DNA from: an uncultured Methylomonas sp.
GTDB taxonomy: Bacteria; Pseudomonadota; Gammaproteobacteria; Methylococcales; Methylomonadaceae
Length of the DNA stretch: 51,883 nt
Direction of reading: 5' to 3'
NCBI GenBank assembly: GCA_936941155.1
Contig: CAKZJE010000122.1
Coordinates: 1 to 51,883 of the forward strand
Shown in pieces: positions 34,288-43,143 of the stretch (within the stretch, counting starts at the first letter, position 1; each line of letters opens with the position of its first letter). Made by a program: the position numbers and the translations under genes. The notes below the pieces were generated by a model. The model did not search any database. It was not told the DNA's origin and saw nothing but the letters and a program-made list of their open reading frames with translations.

Positions 34288-37200
34288 ATTCCTGTTGTTT
34301 TGGAATGGTAAAAAAGAAACGAGAGCCTTCCCCTAGTGTTGAGACTAACCAAATTTTACCGCCCCAAGTATGAATAATTTTTTCCACCAAACTCAAGCCC
34401 ACGCCGGTGCTATTAGTTTGATCTTTAGGTTCTAACGTTTGAAATAACTGAAAGACTTTTTGTTGATACGGTTTGTCGATGCCAATGCCGTTGTCTTCCA
34501 CGCAAAAACACCATTGCGAACCATTTAAACTGGCAAAATCTTCAAATTCTGCAAAATCTTGGCAACGCAGCTGAATGTGTCCCTGCGATTTATCATTATA
34601 CTTCACGGCATTATCCAATAAATTTTGTAGCACTTGATAAATCCTTAACTTTTCACCATACACCGAAGGTAAGTTTTCTTGTATGGTTATTTGAATATGT
34701 GCAGGTGGCGAAATCGCTTCAATCACATCACGCACAAGGGCGTTTAAATCAACCAGTTCAATCGCTTCTTTCACCCGACCGATGCGCGAATATTGCAAAA
34801 TCCCATCAATCATATCGTGCATTTTTCGCGCACGACTACGCAATAAACTCATTTGCGCTCTGCCATCGTCATCAAAAGAATTGGCATAATCTTCTTCAAT
34901 CCACCCAGCCAGCTGATTAATGGCGCGTAATGGAGCTTTTAAATCGTGAGAAACCACATAGGCAAAGTTTTTTAACTCTTCATTGACTTTATTCAGCTCC
35001 TCAGTTCTGGCGACCACTCGCGCTTCCAACTGCTCATTAAATGCTTGAATTTCTTGCTGCTTGTTTTTCATCTCTGTGATTAACAAGGTATTTTCCAACG
35101 CAATTGCTGCCTGTGCGGTTAATAATTTCGTCAATTCAATATGCTCTGGATTAAATACTGAGGTGATTAAGTTATTTTCCAAATATAACACGCCTAAGAG
35201 TTTTTGTTGTTTGAGTAATGGCAAACACAAAATGGATTTTAATTGTTGTTTGACGACCACCTCATCGGTCATGAAATCACCAGTCGCGCTGGCATTCTCC
35301 AATACCACTGTTTCTAAAGTGCGATAAACATAATTCACCACCGCCCAACTCAAGGTTTCATCAGACAAGGCTTGATCGTTTTTAATTTCAATTTCTACGT
35401 TATCGTGTTTAATGCCTTTGGCTAAAATGTCCAGCGATTTATCATTTGGAATTAATAAATAGCCTTGTTTTGCCCCTAAACGTTCCATCACCGCTTTGAT
35501 AATCACCTTTAATAACGAGTCAAAATTCAGCTGGCTCGTGATGCCGCGCGTGGCTTGCACCAAATAATTCACATCCAATAAATGCGCTAAGGTGATTTCA
35601 GCATTTTCATCAATGACCCGCGCTGTGGGCAGATTTAAAGAATAATTTTCAATTAACTGTTTCGCTTTAACCGTTGCGCCACAATGTTGATACGCACTCA
35701 CCGCCCGTTGCAAATAATAATTGGTGTATTCGTGCTGGTTTTTAATGAGTAATTGCGCAAAGCGTTCTTTGATAAAACCTTCCAACAAAATAAATTTTTC
35801 TTTTCGGCAACAATCAATCGCATCCAAATAACAGCGACGCGCTTCACTAAAACTCTCGTAACGATGGGCGCGTTCTGCCAGCATTAAAGCAAAATACGGT
35901 TTTAAAATAACGCCTAACTCAGCCCAGGTTGCAACGCTTTTCAAACAATCCTCTAATAACAACCGCTCTCTCACATCATTAAGATTGAGTTGCAAGCCAT
36001 TCAAATAGCGAAACACATACCAAAGCCGATTCAAAATATTGTCGCTTAAGCCACGCAAGTAAGGTTGTGCGTACATCAAATCCACCGCCGCTTGGCTGTA
36101 GTCGCCTAAATAATGATGCGCAATACCTTTTAAGGTGTAATAACCGCCAATCGAAACCACATGTTTATCGGCTTCCCATTTTTTTAATTTTTCCTCAATA
36201 AGTGTTTCAGATGACTGGCCGTCCTTTAAAGGACTGCCAGTCATTAACCTTGACCACCCCTCTAAAGCACTTTCTGCTAAGCCTAATGACAAGGACAAAT
36301 TAAATTTTTGCGAAAACGTAATGCACTCTTGCGCAATCTCAGTAACTTTCTGTAAATCAGTACCTTGCGTGACCAAATGCCAAATATACGGGCCATAAGA
36401 CAAGCCGGCGTTGTACAAATCGCCACAGGTTTTACCGCGATGAATATTTTGTTGGCACTCGCTGATAATCAATTCTGAATTTTTACGGTTATGCCGATTT
36501 GTCCATAAAATCCCATTAATGCCTTTGGTTGCACCAAACGTATCAGGATAACGTGCGGCTAATGCCATGCCTAAATCTTCATAACGAAACGATAAGTCAT
36601 ATTGTTTTTTGCGCTGCAAATACAAACCCATCATCGAAAATCCATAAATCACCGATTCATCCACGCCGCCAGCTAAACAGTTTTCAGTTGACTGAATCGC
36701 TGCCAAATACAATTGCGGCACCATACCTGCCAAATAATAGTCTGGAATGAGTTCGCTATAAATGCCGGTTTCAATTTGGGTACTGCGTTGATTGCTGGGG
36801 CTGACATCTAAAATTTCTTGCCACACATCGCGCTTAGGCTGATGAATTTGCGCAAAAATCACAGCGGCTCTGTTTAACGCTTCGGCATCACTGTCTGGAA
36901 TAGCGCGATTAAAAAAAGCTAAGCCGCGATTTCCCAATTCAATCGCGCGGTTAAAATTGCCTAACGACGATAAGCCGACGGTTTGCTCATACAAACAATC
37001 GACTTGATCTAAATCATTGCGCGATTGCTGCATTAAGGTGTTTAAAATCACTTCAGATTTATTTTGATTGCCTAACGCCATTTCAGTTCGCGCTAAGTAT
37101 TTGTGCAAATTGAATAAAAACGCATAATGTTGATTCCAATCTTGATTGGGCATCAGTGCCAAGGCTTGTTGAAAAAAGAAATTGGCGTTATCCATTGCCA

Positions 37201-39508
37201 ACGCCCGCAACGCAACCACGCCCGCCGCATAATTAAACTGCGCCACTCGCAATTTTTGCGCCTCGCTTAAGTCATCCGAATGCGCCTCAGCTAAATGCTC
37301 AACAATCGAAAACAGATTGGGCAATTCTTCCAGCGGGATGTTTTCTGGAATTTGCGCAATAAAACGGTCTGCAATTTGTTGGTGAATCTGTTGTTTTTTA
37401 CTTGAGTTCATAAGACTAGCCGCCGCTGCTTGCACTTGGTCATGGAAAAACGCGAGGAATTCTTTTTCGCGTAATAAAATATTTTGCACAAAAGCCTCGC
37501 TCAAGGCTTTATATAACTGCGGCAAGCTTAAATCCGTCACCACCGCTAAATCGGCGGCGGCAAAACGTGCCCCTAAACATGCGGCAATTTCTAGCAAAGA
37601 CTGTACCTGATTTGGCAATTTAGCGATTTTGTCTTTAAACAATTCCAGCGCGGAATCAGGAATTTTCGTATGGCGCAATTGTTGTTCTTCCCATTCCCAT
37701 ATTCCTTCGCTGCTTAAATGCAGATGCTGATAAGTATGCAGCCAACGCAAACTTTCATTGACAAACAAGGGGTTGCCAGCCGATGTGTGAAAAATAACCT
37801 CCGACAATGCCTGTGTGCGCAGCGGATAAGTATTCAAAATATACGCCGTCATCAAATTCACTTCGGTTAAACCTAACGCAGTTAAGCGAATTTCAAGCAG
37901 CGGTCTATCTTTGCTTTTTACTTTTTCTATCAAGCGCGTTAAGCGATGACTGGCATCCACTTCATTATGTCGATACGCGCCCAGCCAAAACAAATACGGA
38001 TAATCGAGCAAGTTATCAAAAAATCGCTCCAATAAATCAAAACTTGCGCCGTCACACCATTGCAAATCATCAATAAACAGTGTTAAGGGATGCTCTTTGC
38101 TGGCAAAACAAGCAATAAATTTTCCGGCAACATCATTAAAACGATTTCGCGCCTCAATCGGTGGCAAATCAGGCACAGCCGCTTGCTTGCCAATAATCAA
38201 CTCCAATTCAGGAATCAAATCGGTCATCAAATGCCCATTTTCACCCAAGCTTTTAGTGATGCGCTCACGCCAATAACTAATGCGCTGACTATCTTCAGTC
38301 AACAACGTTTTCATTAACGAGGTAAACGCCTGAATTAAGGTGCTATAAGGGATATGTTTTTTAAATTGATCAAATTTGCCGGCACAAAAATAACCATAAT
38401 GATTCACAATCGGCAATTGTAATTCTTGAATTAAACGGGTTTTGCCAATTCCTGAAAGCCCTGAAATCAAAGCCGCTCTAAAAACGCCGGCGCAAACGGT
38501 AGAAAATTCATCTAAAAGTTGGTTTTTTTCATTATCGCGCCCCACCATTAACGAAGGAATGGTAATGCGATTGCTGTAATCTTTTTGTTTTAACGTAAAC
38601 AGCGGCGTTTTATTTTCTTGCAATTCCAATAAACACGCTAGCAAATCCTCTTTTAATCCAGTCGCAGTTTGATAGCGCATTTCAGGAGCTTTTTCCAATA
38701 AAATTGCCACAATATTCGCTAATATCATGGGAACATCAGAATCAGTTGTTTCTATTCTGGCGGGTATTTCAGCCAAATGGGAATGAATAATTGCAATCGG
38801 GTCGGCAAATAAAAACGGCGGATGACCTGTTAAGGCTTCATATAAAATCATCCCCAGTGCATATAAATCAGTGGTGTAATTGACTGAATATTTAATGCGT
38901 CCGGTTTGTTCGGGGGATAAATACGGTAAGGTGGAAACTCTAAAACTTTCTTCGTAAATAAAATGGCTAATTTGATTAATATCTAAAATGCGCACATCGT
39001 CAATCAATCGCGCTTCTAAGGTGTCTTCATTAATCAAAATATTATTTGGCTTAATGCCTTTGTGAATATGTCCGGCTTGATGATTTTCTGCTAAACGCTC
39101 TGCAATAGAAATTACCACTTTCAGCACAGAAATATAAGATTTTTTTAATTCAGGCACATACGCTTGCCAATTTTTTAAAGGACTGACTGTTTTAAAGGTT
39201 TGTTGTTTATTTAGCCATTGCGTGAGGGTAATTCCTTCACAAAAATTGCGCACTAAAAACAAATTGTCACGGGTGGGAGTTTCAAGAATAGGAATCAACG
39301 TATATGGCAATGACAATTCTGAAAGTTGTTCAATTTGTTGCTGCAAATAGGTTAATAAACCGGCTGAATTAAATTGCGGTTTAATCTGTTTTAAAACCAG
39401 AATTTGCGGATGTGTGGTGTGGGTGGATTGCACTTTGAAAACTTCAGAGTGCAGACTTTCCCCTAAGTTTTCTAACACCTGATAATTTAAGAGTGTTCGC
39501 ATTTTCAC
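34274..39508 (-). CDS. Giant pseudokinase-ATPase-GAF-histidine kinase
   Basis: A 1744-residue multidomain sensor. Residues 1-290 have a serine/threonine-kinase fold with K40 but a degenerate catalytic loop: HKGIKPNN (149-156) has glycine where the catalytic aspartate belongs, and the DFG segment is not recognisable, so it is probably a pseudokinase. Residues about 320-600 are an AAA_16 ATPase with Walker A GLSGIGKT (350-357) and LTLFIDDLQWCDGAS. Helical TPR-like repeats follow to about 1310. A GAF domain lies at about 1330-1480, a coiled coil next, then HisKA with H1521 (VVSHDLKAPLRA) and HATPase_c with LLDNAVKY, EDNGIGID and GVGLSLVEKI. This architecture is known in cyanobacteria and large sulfur bacteria. 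Ligand unknown. Confidence 0.93.
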   Translation of the reverse strand: MKMRTLLNYQVLENLGESLHSEVFKVQSTHTTHPQILVLKQIKPQFNSAGLLTYLQQQIEQLSELSLPYTLIPILETPTRDNLFLVRNFCEGITLTQWLNKQQTFKTVSPLKNWQAYVPELKKSYISVLKVVISIAERLAENHQAGHIHKGIKPNNILINEDTLEARLIDDVRILDINQISHFIYEESFRVSTLPYLSPEQTGRIKYSVNYTTDLYALGMILYEALTGHPPFLFADPIAIIHSHLAEIPARIETTDSDVPMILANIVAILLEKAPEMRYQTATGLKEDLLACLLELQENKTPLFTLKQKDYSNRITIPSLMVGRDNEKNQLLDEFSTVCAGVFRAALISGLSGIGKTRLIQELQLPIVNHYGYFCAGKFDQFKKHIPYSTLIQAFTSLMKTLLTEDSQRISYWRERITKSLGENGHLMTDLIPELELIIGKQAAVPDLPPIEARNRFNDVAGKFIACFASKEHPLTLFIDDLQWCDGASFDLLERFFDNLLDYPYLFWLGAYRHNEVDASHRLTRLIEKVKSKDRPLLEIRLTALGLTEVNLMTAYILNTYPLRTQALSEVIFHTSAGNPLFVNESLRWLHTYQHLHLSSEGIWEWEEQQLRHTKIPDSALELFKDKIAKLPNQVQSLLEIAACLGARFAAADLAVVTDLSLPQLYKALSEAFVQNILLREKEFLAFFHDQVQAAAASLMNSSKKQQIHQQIADRFIAQIPENIPLEELPNLFSIVEHLAEAHSDDLSEAQKLRVAQFNYAAGVVALRALAMDNANFFFQQALALMPNQDWNQHYAFLFNLHKYLARTEMALGNQNKSEVILNTLMQQSRNDLDQVDCLYEQTVGLSSLGNFNRAIELGNRGLAFFNRAIPDSDAEALNRAAVIFAQIHQPKRDVWQEILDVSPSNQRSTQIETGIYSELIPDYYLAGMVPQLYLAAIQSTENCLAGGVDESVIYGFSMMGLYLQRKKQYDLSFRYEDLGMALAARYPDTFGATKGINGILWTNRHNRKNSELIISECQQNIHRGKTCGDLYNAGLSYGPYIWHLVTQGTDLQKVTEIAQECITFSQKFNLSLSLGLAESALEGWSRLMTGSPLKDGQSSETLIEEKLKKWEADKHVVSIGGYYTLKGIAHHYLGDYSQAAVDLMYAQPYLRGLSDNILNRLWYVFRYLNGLQLNLNDVRERLLLEDCLKSVATWAELGVILKPYFALMLAERAHRYESFSEARRCYLDAIDCCRKEKFILLEGFIKERFAQLLIKNQHEYTNYYLQRAVSAYQHCGATVKAKQLIENYSLNLPTARVIDENAEITLAHLLDVNYLVQATRGITSQLNFDSLLKVIIKAVMERLGAKQGYLLIPNDKSLDILAKGIKHDNVEIEIKNDQALSDETLSWAVVNYVYRTLETVVLENASATGDFMTDEVVVKQQLKSILCLPLLKQQKLLGVLYLENNLITSVFNPEHIELTKLLTAQAAIALENTLLITEMKNKQQEIQAFNEQLEARVVARTEELNKVNEELKNFAYVVSHDLKAPLRAINQLAGWIEEDYANSFDDDGRAQMSLLRSRARKMHDMIDGILQYSRIGRVKEAIELVDLNALVRDVIEAISPPAHIQITIQENLPSVYGEKLRIYQVLQNLLDNAVKYNDKSQGHIQLRCQDFAEFEDFASLNGSQWCFCVEDNGIGIDKPYQQKVFQLFQTLEPKDQTNSTGVGLSLVEKIIHTWGGKIWLVSTLGEGSRFFFTIPKQQEYVDE
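36211..36244. repeat. 34-bp palindrome inside the giant kinase gene (family B)
   Basis: Symmetric around the TTTAAA centre with one mismatched pair (36220/36235). On the coding strand it encodes MTGSPLKDGQS at about residues 1089-1100, in the helical repeat region. Arms resemble the intergenic element at 31667-31699 (GACTGGCAG / CTGCCAGTC). Confidence 0.75.
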
Positions 39509-39702
39509 ATCCTACAGACAGGGGGAAATTTGTAAGTATTTGCTGATAGAGCGCGAGATTAGATAAATCTTGTTTGAAAGCAATAGTGCATTTTAGGAGG
39601 GAATTTCAAAAAAACACAAGAAAAACCTGTTTTTTCATTAACAGATTTTATGATCTGGAAATAGAGAGCTCTTATTTTTAGCAAAGCTTGTTTTCAGATA
39701 GG

Positions 39703-39752
39703 TAAGTTACGCGAAAAATTTCTAAGACGACTGGTCGTCTGGAAAAATTTTC
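39703..39752. repeat. Palindromic repeat, family A copy 3 (inverted)
   Basis: The core AAGACGACTGGTCGTCT with A/T-rich arms matches the complement of copies at 13491 and 24136, including the GTTAC-type flank (complement GTAACTT versus GCAACTT). Confidence 0.8.
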
Positions 39753-39842
39753 ACTCAAATATTGATGCAATTTGCTGATGTTTTAAAGATGATGACGATT
39801 TGGAAATTTAATTAGGAGCGTTCATAAAATAAGCTCGACAAC

Positions 39843-39889
39843 TGTAGGTGCTAATTCATTCGCACAGTGCGGATAAATCCGCACCTACA
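39843..39889. repeat. 47-bp element with 9-bp terminal inverted repeats
   Basis: Ends TGTAGGTGC and GCACCTACA are perfect inverted repeats, with internal GCACAGTGCGGATAAATCC. A degenerate copy of the same length is at 13570-13616. Confidence 0.7.
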
Positions 39890-39926
39890 CAAAATAAACT
39901 TCCATAAGTTGTTTCGTGCTCATTCC

Positions 39927-40229
39927 TCAGGCAATCACATCCAAACCTTTTCTATCCACGACAGATAACAATTTTAGTGTTGCTCCTTTTGGTTTTGTTG
40001 CGCCTTGCTCCCATTTTTTCACCGCGCTGTCCGACACATTTAAATAAGCGGCAAAAACAGCTTGCGTTAAGCCTAACTTTTCGCGTAATGACACAATTTG
40101 ACTCGGCGTATAATCTGGCACGGCTGGCAATGAATTTCTATCGAATTGCATTAAAGTGGCTTTATCAATTGCGCTTACGCTGTAAAGGTCTTTTGCCATT
40201 TCGTTCAGTGTTTCTTGAATGCTATTCAT
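39927..40229 (-). CDS. XRE family antitoxin (HigA-like)
   Basis: A 100-residue protein with a C-terminal helix-turn-helix at about 42-95 (IVSLREKLGLTQAVFAAYLNVSDSAVKKWEQGATKPKG). It should neutralise the toxin encoded upstream and autorepress. It overlaps the toxin 3' end by eight bases. The toxin-first order matches higBA-type modules. The N-terminal 40 residues would bind the toxin; this is inferred. Confidence 0.88.
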   Translation of the reverse strand: MNSIQETLNEMAKDLYSVSAIDKATLMQFDRNSLPAVPDYTPSQIVSLREKLGLTQAVFAAYLNVSDSAVKKWEQGATKPKGATLKLLSVVDRKGLDVIA

Positions 40230-40542
40230 TGTTTATCTCCACTAAATTTTGATTATCAATTAAAACCTTAATCTGTTCATCTGTTAAACTCAGAAACGCT
40301 TCAGCCATTATCTTAAAACCTTCAAGCTGTTGTTTTGTAATATTATCTTGTTCTGATTTGGAAAAGCCGTGCGCAAAAATGACTTTATCCGCAACTTTCA
40401 TCAAAAAAAGCACACGATACGCACTTCTTTTTCCTTGTCCTTGTTTTCCAATCCGCTTTTTATACAGATTTCCGCCTAAATTGGCATCCACTAAACCATT
40501 TTCTATTTCAATCACCGCTTTTTTCAGGTCAAGATCGCTCAA
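40222..40542 (-). CDS. RelE/HigB-like toxin, N-terminus uncertain or truncated
   Basis: A RelE-superfamily toxin of the PF06296 type: NGLVDANLGGNLYKKRIGKQGQGKRSAYRVLFLMK, VIFAHGFSKSEQDNI and a C-terminal helix. Only a TTG at 40542 can start this frame. The frame is open 15 more codons upstream and encodes KYRLFEKWFKKQGLSD, which looks like the family's normal N-terminus, but there is no ATG or GTG there and the frame runs straight back to the rlmH stop codon. So either the TTG is used and a shorter protein is made, or the gene has lost its start. It may be inactive. Confidence 0.75.
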   Translation of the reverse strand: MSDLDLKKAVIEIENGLVDANLGGNLYKKRIGKQGQGKRSAYRVLFLMKVADKVIFAHGFSKSEQDNITKQQLEGFKIMAEAFLSLTDEQIKVLIDNQNLVEINNE

Positions 40543-40587
40543 ACCTTGTTTTTTAAACCATTTTTCAAATAAGCGATATTTAAGTCT

Positions 40588-41055
40588 TTAACGATGATAA
40601 GGATGATTATTCAAAATAGACCACGCGCGATAAATTTGTTCAGCAACCACAATCCGCACCATCGGATGTGGCAAAGTCAGATTGGATAAACGCCACGATT
40701 GATTAGCGCGTTCTTTCACGGCATCCGCTAATCCTTCAGGGCCACCGATTAACAGCGCGATATTTTGCCCACTTTCCAACCAATTTTTTAAATTGCCGGC
40801 TAATTCAGGCGTAGTCCAAGGTTTGCCGGGAATATCCAAAGTGACAAGATGGGTTCGCGGTGGCAACGCGGCAAGCATTTTATCGCCTTCCTCTTTCACA
40901 ATTCGCGCCACGTCACTGTTTTTGCCGCGTTTTCCGGCGGGAATTTCTTTCAACACCAACTCACACTCGCGCGGCAGACGTTTCGCATATTCTTGAAAAC
41001 CTTGCTGCACCCACGCGGGCATATTGTTACCAACAGAACACAAAATAATTTGCAT
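40588..41055 (-). CDS. rlmH: 23S rRNA pseudouridine1915 N3-methyltransferase
   Basis: RlmH is a SPOUT-class SAM methyltransferase acting on pseudouridine 1915 in helix 69 of 23S rRNA in complete 70S ribosomes. The 155-residue length is right. The knot motif is [10 protein letters not shown], and the C-terminal block [10 protein letters not shown]-like ([25 protein letters not shown]) ends with HPYHR, the family's C-terminus. The start [16 protein letters not shown] fits. A toxin gene follows in the same frame directly after its stop. Confidence 0.97.
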   Translation of the reverse strand: MQIILCSVGNNMPAWVQQGFQEYAKRLPRECELVLKEIPAGKRGKNSDVARIVKEEGDKMLAALPPRTHLVTLDIPGKPWTTPELAGNLKNWLESGQNIALLIGGPEGLADAVKERANQSWRLSNLTLPHPMVRIVVAEQIYRAWSILNNHPYHR

Positions 41056-41096
41056 GAAAAATGAGGCTCTAAAAAGATGAATAAAGGGATATGATT

Positions 41097-41211
41097 GTCT
41101 GAATCAAGATTTACAGAATTTTAGGATTAATTTGATGATGTATTTACACACAAATACTGTTTATCAAAAAAATCTTGTTCATCTTAAAATCCTGTAAATC
41201 TTGATTCAGAC
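41097..41211. repeat. 115-bp MITE-like element with 30-bp terminal inverted repeats
   Basis: The left arm (41097-41126, starting GTCTGAATCAAGATTTACAG) and the right arm (41182-41211) are inverted repeats with 28 of 30 bases matching; the first 20 match perfectly. The 55-base interior is AT-rich and non-coding. It lies between rlmH and the sterol-desaturase-like gene, which diverge. Confidence 0.88.
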
Positions 41212-41270
41212 CATAAAAAGGCGTGTACTGCCTGCATTATAACAAAGCCCCCAAAAACAGGAGAAACACA

Positions 41271-42074
41271 GTGGAAGCAATGATTCGTTTAAGCGTTGCG
41301 CTGGCTATTTTTTTAGCCATGATTAGTTGGGAAGCTTTTAGCCCGCGCCGCAGTTTGCCGATTGAACGCAGGTCGCGTTGGCTGATTAATTTAGGTTTAG
41401 CAGGATTCAACATGCTGATGATGCGTTTAACTGTCGGCGGCGTTGCGTATTTAACTGCGATGAAAGCAACGCAACAGTCTTTCGGTTTATTAAATCAATT
41501 TACCAGTCCGTTGTGGTTTAAGATTTTGATAACACTATTGTTTTTAGATGTTGCGATTTATGCACAACACGTTTTAGCGCATCAATGGCAATGGTTATGG
41601 CGACTGCATCAAGTGCATCACACCGATTTGGAAATGGACGCAACCACCGCAGTGAGATTTCATCCGTTAGAAATTATGCTATCGATGGCTTACAAAGTGT
41701 TGTGTATTGTTTTGATTGGTGCAAATCCGTTAGCGGTGATTGCGTTTGAAGTGATTTTGAATGCGACCGCGACTTTTAATCACAGCAATGTTTATATTTC
41801 GCCTAGATTGGAGAAATGGCTGCGCTATGTGTTGATAACGCCGGATTTACACAGAATTCATCATTCGGTGATTCCCAAAGAAACCGACAGCAATTACGGC
41901 TTTTCGTTGTCGTGTTGGGATAAATTGTTTAAAACTTTTACGCCGCAGTCGCAATCGCCACAAACCGAAATGGCGATTGGTTTAGCGACTTTTAGAAACA
42001 AGGATGATTTAAATTTTTTGCGCTTGTTGATTCTGCCCTTTCAAGCATTAAAAAAACTTAAAAGGTTATTGTGA
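41271..42074 (+). CDS. Sterol desaturase/fatty acid hydroxylase family membrane protein
   Basis: A 267-residue integral membrane di-iron enzyme of the fatty acid hydroxylase superfamily. The histidine boxes are H100xxxH104 (AQHVLAH), H113xxHH117 (LHQVHH), H131 and H171 (FNHSN), and H194xxHH198 (LHRIHHS). Hydrophobic segments lie at about 5-20, 40-62, 84-100 and 138-168. The GTG at 41271 is chosen because CAGGAGA sits seven bases upstream; the frame is open further up. The substrate is unknown. The next gene overlaps its end by four bases, so the two are coexpressed. Confidence 0.9.
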   Translation: MEAMIRLSVALAIFLAMISWEAFSPRRSLPIERRSRWLINLGLAGFNMLMMRLTVGGVAYLTAMKATQQSFGLLNQFTSPLWFKILITLLFLDVAIYAQHVLAHQWQWLWRLHQVHHTDLEMDATTAVRFHPLEIMLSMAYKVLCIVLIGANPLAVIAFEVILNATATFNHSNVYISPRLEKWLRYVLITPDLHRIHHSVIPKETDSNYGFSLSCWDKLFKTFTPQSQSPQTEMAIGLATFRNKDDLNFLRLLILPFQALKKLKRLL

Positions 42075-42706
42075 TGATTTTTCAATATCCTGACAGCGTG
42101 ATGCAAGTGTTTTGCAAAGCTCCGATTGCGGGGCAAGTAAAAACGCGCTTGATGAAAACATTAACTGCGGAAGATGCAATGCAAGTGCATATTGAATTAA
42201 CCGAACGATTATTGAAACTTTTGCATGAAGCAGCGATTTGTCCGATTCAACTGTGGTGCAGTCCTACAACCGATTTTGCGTTTTTCCACAAACAAGCTGA
42301 AAAATATTCACTCACTTTGCGACAACAACATGCGGGGCAATTAGGCGCGAGAATGTTTCATGCGTTAAATGCAGGATTGGAAGATTTTCAACAAGCAATA
42401 TTGGTGGGCTGCGATTGTCCGTCATTCACTGCGGAAGATTTTGTTGCAGCGATTACAGCTCTCAAAGAAGGCGTAGATGTGGTGTTAGCCCCGACAGAAG
42501 ATGGCGGTTATAGCTTAATTGGCGTGAAACAGCCGCAAGCGCGGTTATTGAGCGATGTCGATATGCCTTGGGGAACAGCGCAAGTGTTAAGCAAAACGCG
42601 CGAGCGGATTTACCAACAACGACTTAAATCGCATGAAATAAAACTGCAATGGGATGTGGATACGCCGGAGGATTTGGCGCGGTATCAAGCGATGTGTTTG
42701 AAATAA
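42071..42706 (+). CDS. TIGR04282-type glycosyltransferase/nucleotidyltransferase-like protein
   Basis: A 211-residue GT-A-fold protein of the DUF2064/TIGR04282 family. It begins VMQVFCKAPIAGQVKTRL (nucleotide-binding P-loop-like segment of the family), has AILVGCDCPSFTAEDFVAAI with the DxD-like site, VVLAPTEDGGYSLIGV and a C-terminal WDVDTPEDLARY. Such genes often accompany lipid or sterol-like modification genes; here the preceding gene is a desaturase-like enzyme with a four-base overlap (ATGA). The donor and acceptor are unknown. The second ATG at 42074 is an equal start. Confidence 0.88.
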   Translation: MMIFQYPDSVMQVFCKAPIAGQVKTRLMKTLTAEDAMQVHIELTERLLKLLHEAAICPIQLWCSPTTDFAFFHKQAEKYSLTLRQQHAGQLGARMFHALNAGLEDFQQAILVGCDCPSFTAEDFVAAITALKEGVDVVLAPTEDGGYSLIGVKQPQARLLSDVDMPWGTAQVLSKTRERIYQQRLKSHEIKLQWDVDTPEDLARYQAMCLK

Positions 42707-42725
42707 ACAGATTTTGAAAAATCTT

Positions 42726-42799
42726 AAGAGTCCTAAATACCCATCTTCCTTGTTGTAAAACTCTCGCAATCTCCGTTGCGTTTGATATGAAGGACTCTT
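42726..42799. repeat. 74-bp element with 9-bp terminal inverted repeats (candidate MITE)
   Basis: AAGAGTCCT at 42726-42734 and AGGACTCTT at 42791-42799 are perfect inverted repeats enclosing 56 non-coding bases, between the convergent glycosyltransferase and rpmE genes. One copy only in this window, so the call is tentative. Confidence 0.45.
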
Positions 42800-42849
42800 T
42801 GAAAACTGCCAGACAAAATTTTAAGCAACAATCAACAGAGTAAAAAATC

Positions 42850-43050
42850 TTATCTGCCGAATTTTTTACGGAATTTATCAACACGACCTGCGGTGTCAAC
42901 AACTCTTTGTTTGCCAGTATAAAAAGGATGGCAAGATGAACACACCTCAATATGCAAATCTTTTGCTAATACTGAGCCGGTTTCAAATTTATTACCACAA
43001 CCACAGGTCACAGTAATTTGCGCATAGTTAGGATGAATTTCTGGTTTCAT
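42850..43050 (-). CDS. rpmE: 50S ribosomal protein L31 (zinc-binding form)
   Basis: The 66-residue protein starts [16 protein letters not shown] and has the zinc-binding cysteines C16, C18, C37 and C40, so it is the C+ paralogue used under zinc sufficiency. The block [25 protein letters not shown] is typical. It is a single gene, divergent from xthA with 93 bases between them. Confidence 0.98.
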   Translation of the reverse strand: MKPEIHPNYAQITVTCGCGNKFETGSVLAKDLHIEVCSSCHPFYTGKQRVVDTAGRVDKFRKKFGR

Positions 43051-43143
43051 AATGATTTCACATTACCCACAATGGGGCTTACAGTTTTAAAAGGTAACTA
43101 GGTATAATACGAGTTCCTTAACAAAATCGCAACCACAATTAAT

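Larger units (their letters stand above)
39509..39926. other. 418-base intergenic region with two repeats
   Basis: It lies upstream of the giant kinase gene and downstream of the antitoxin gene. It should hold the kinase-operon promoter, although no strong consensus boxes were seen. It contains the inverted family A repeat at 39703-39752 and a 47-bp element at 39843-39889. No ORF of note is visible. Confidence 0.6.

Noticed and set aside
42624-42950. 108-residue minus-strand frame running from the glycosyltransferase end through the intergenic repeat into rpmE
   Set aside because: It is out of frame with rpmE and antisense to the glycosyltransferase; its middle part is a repeat element.
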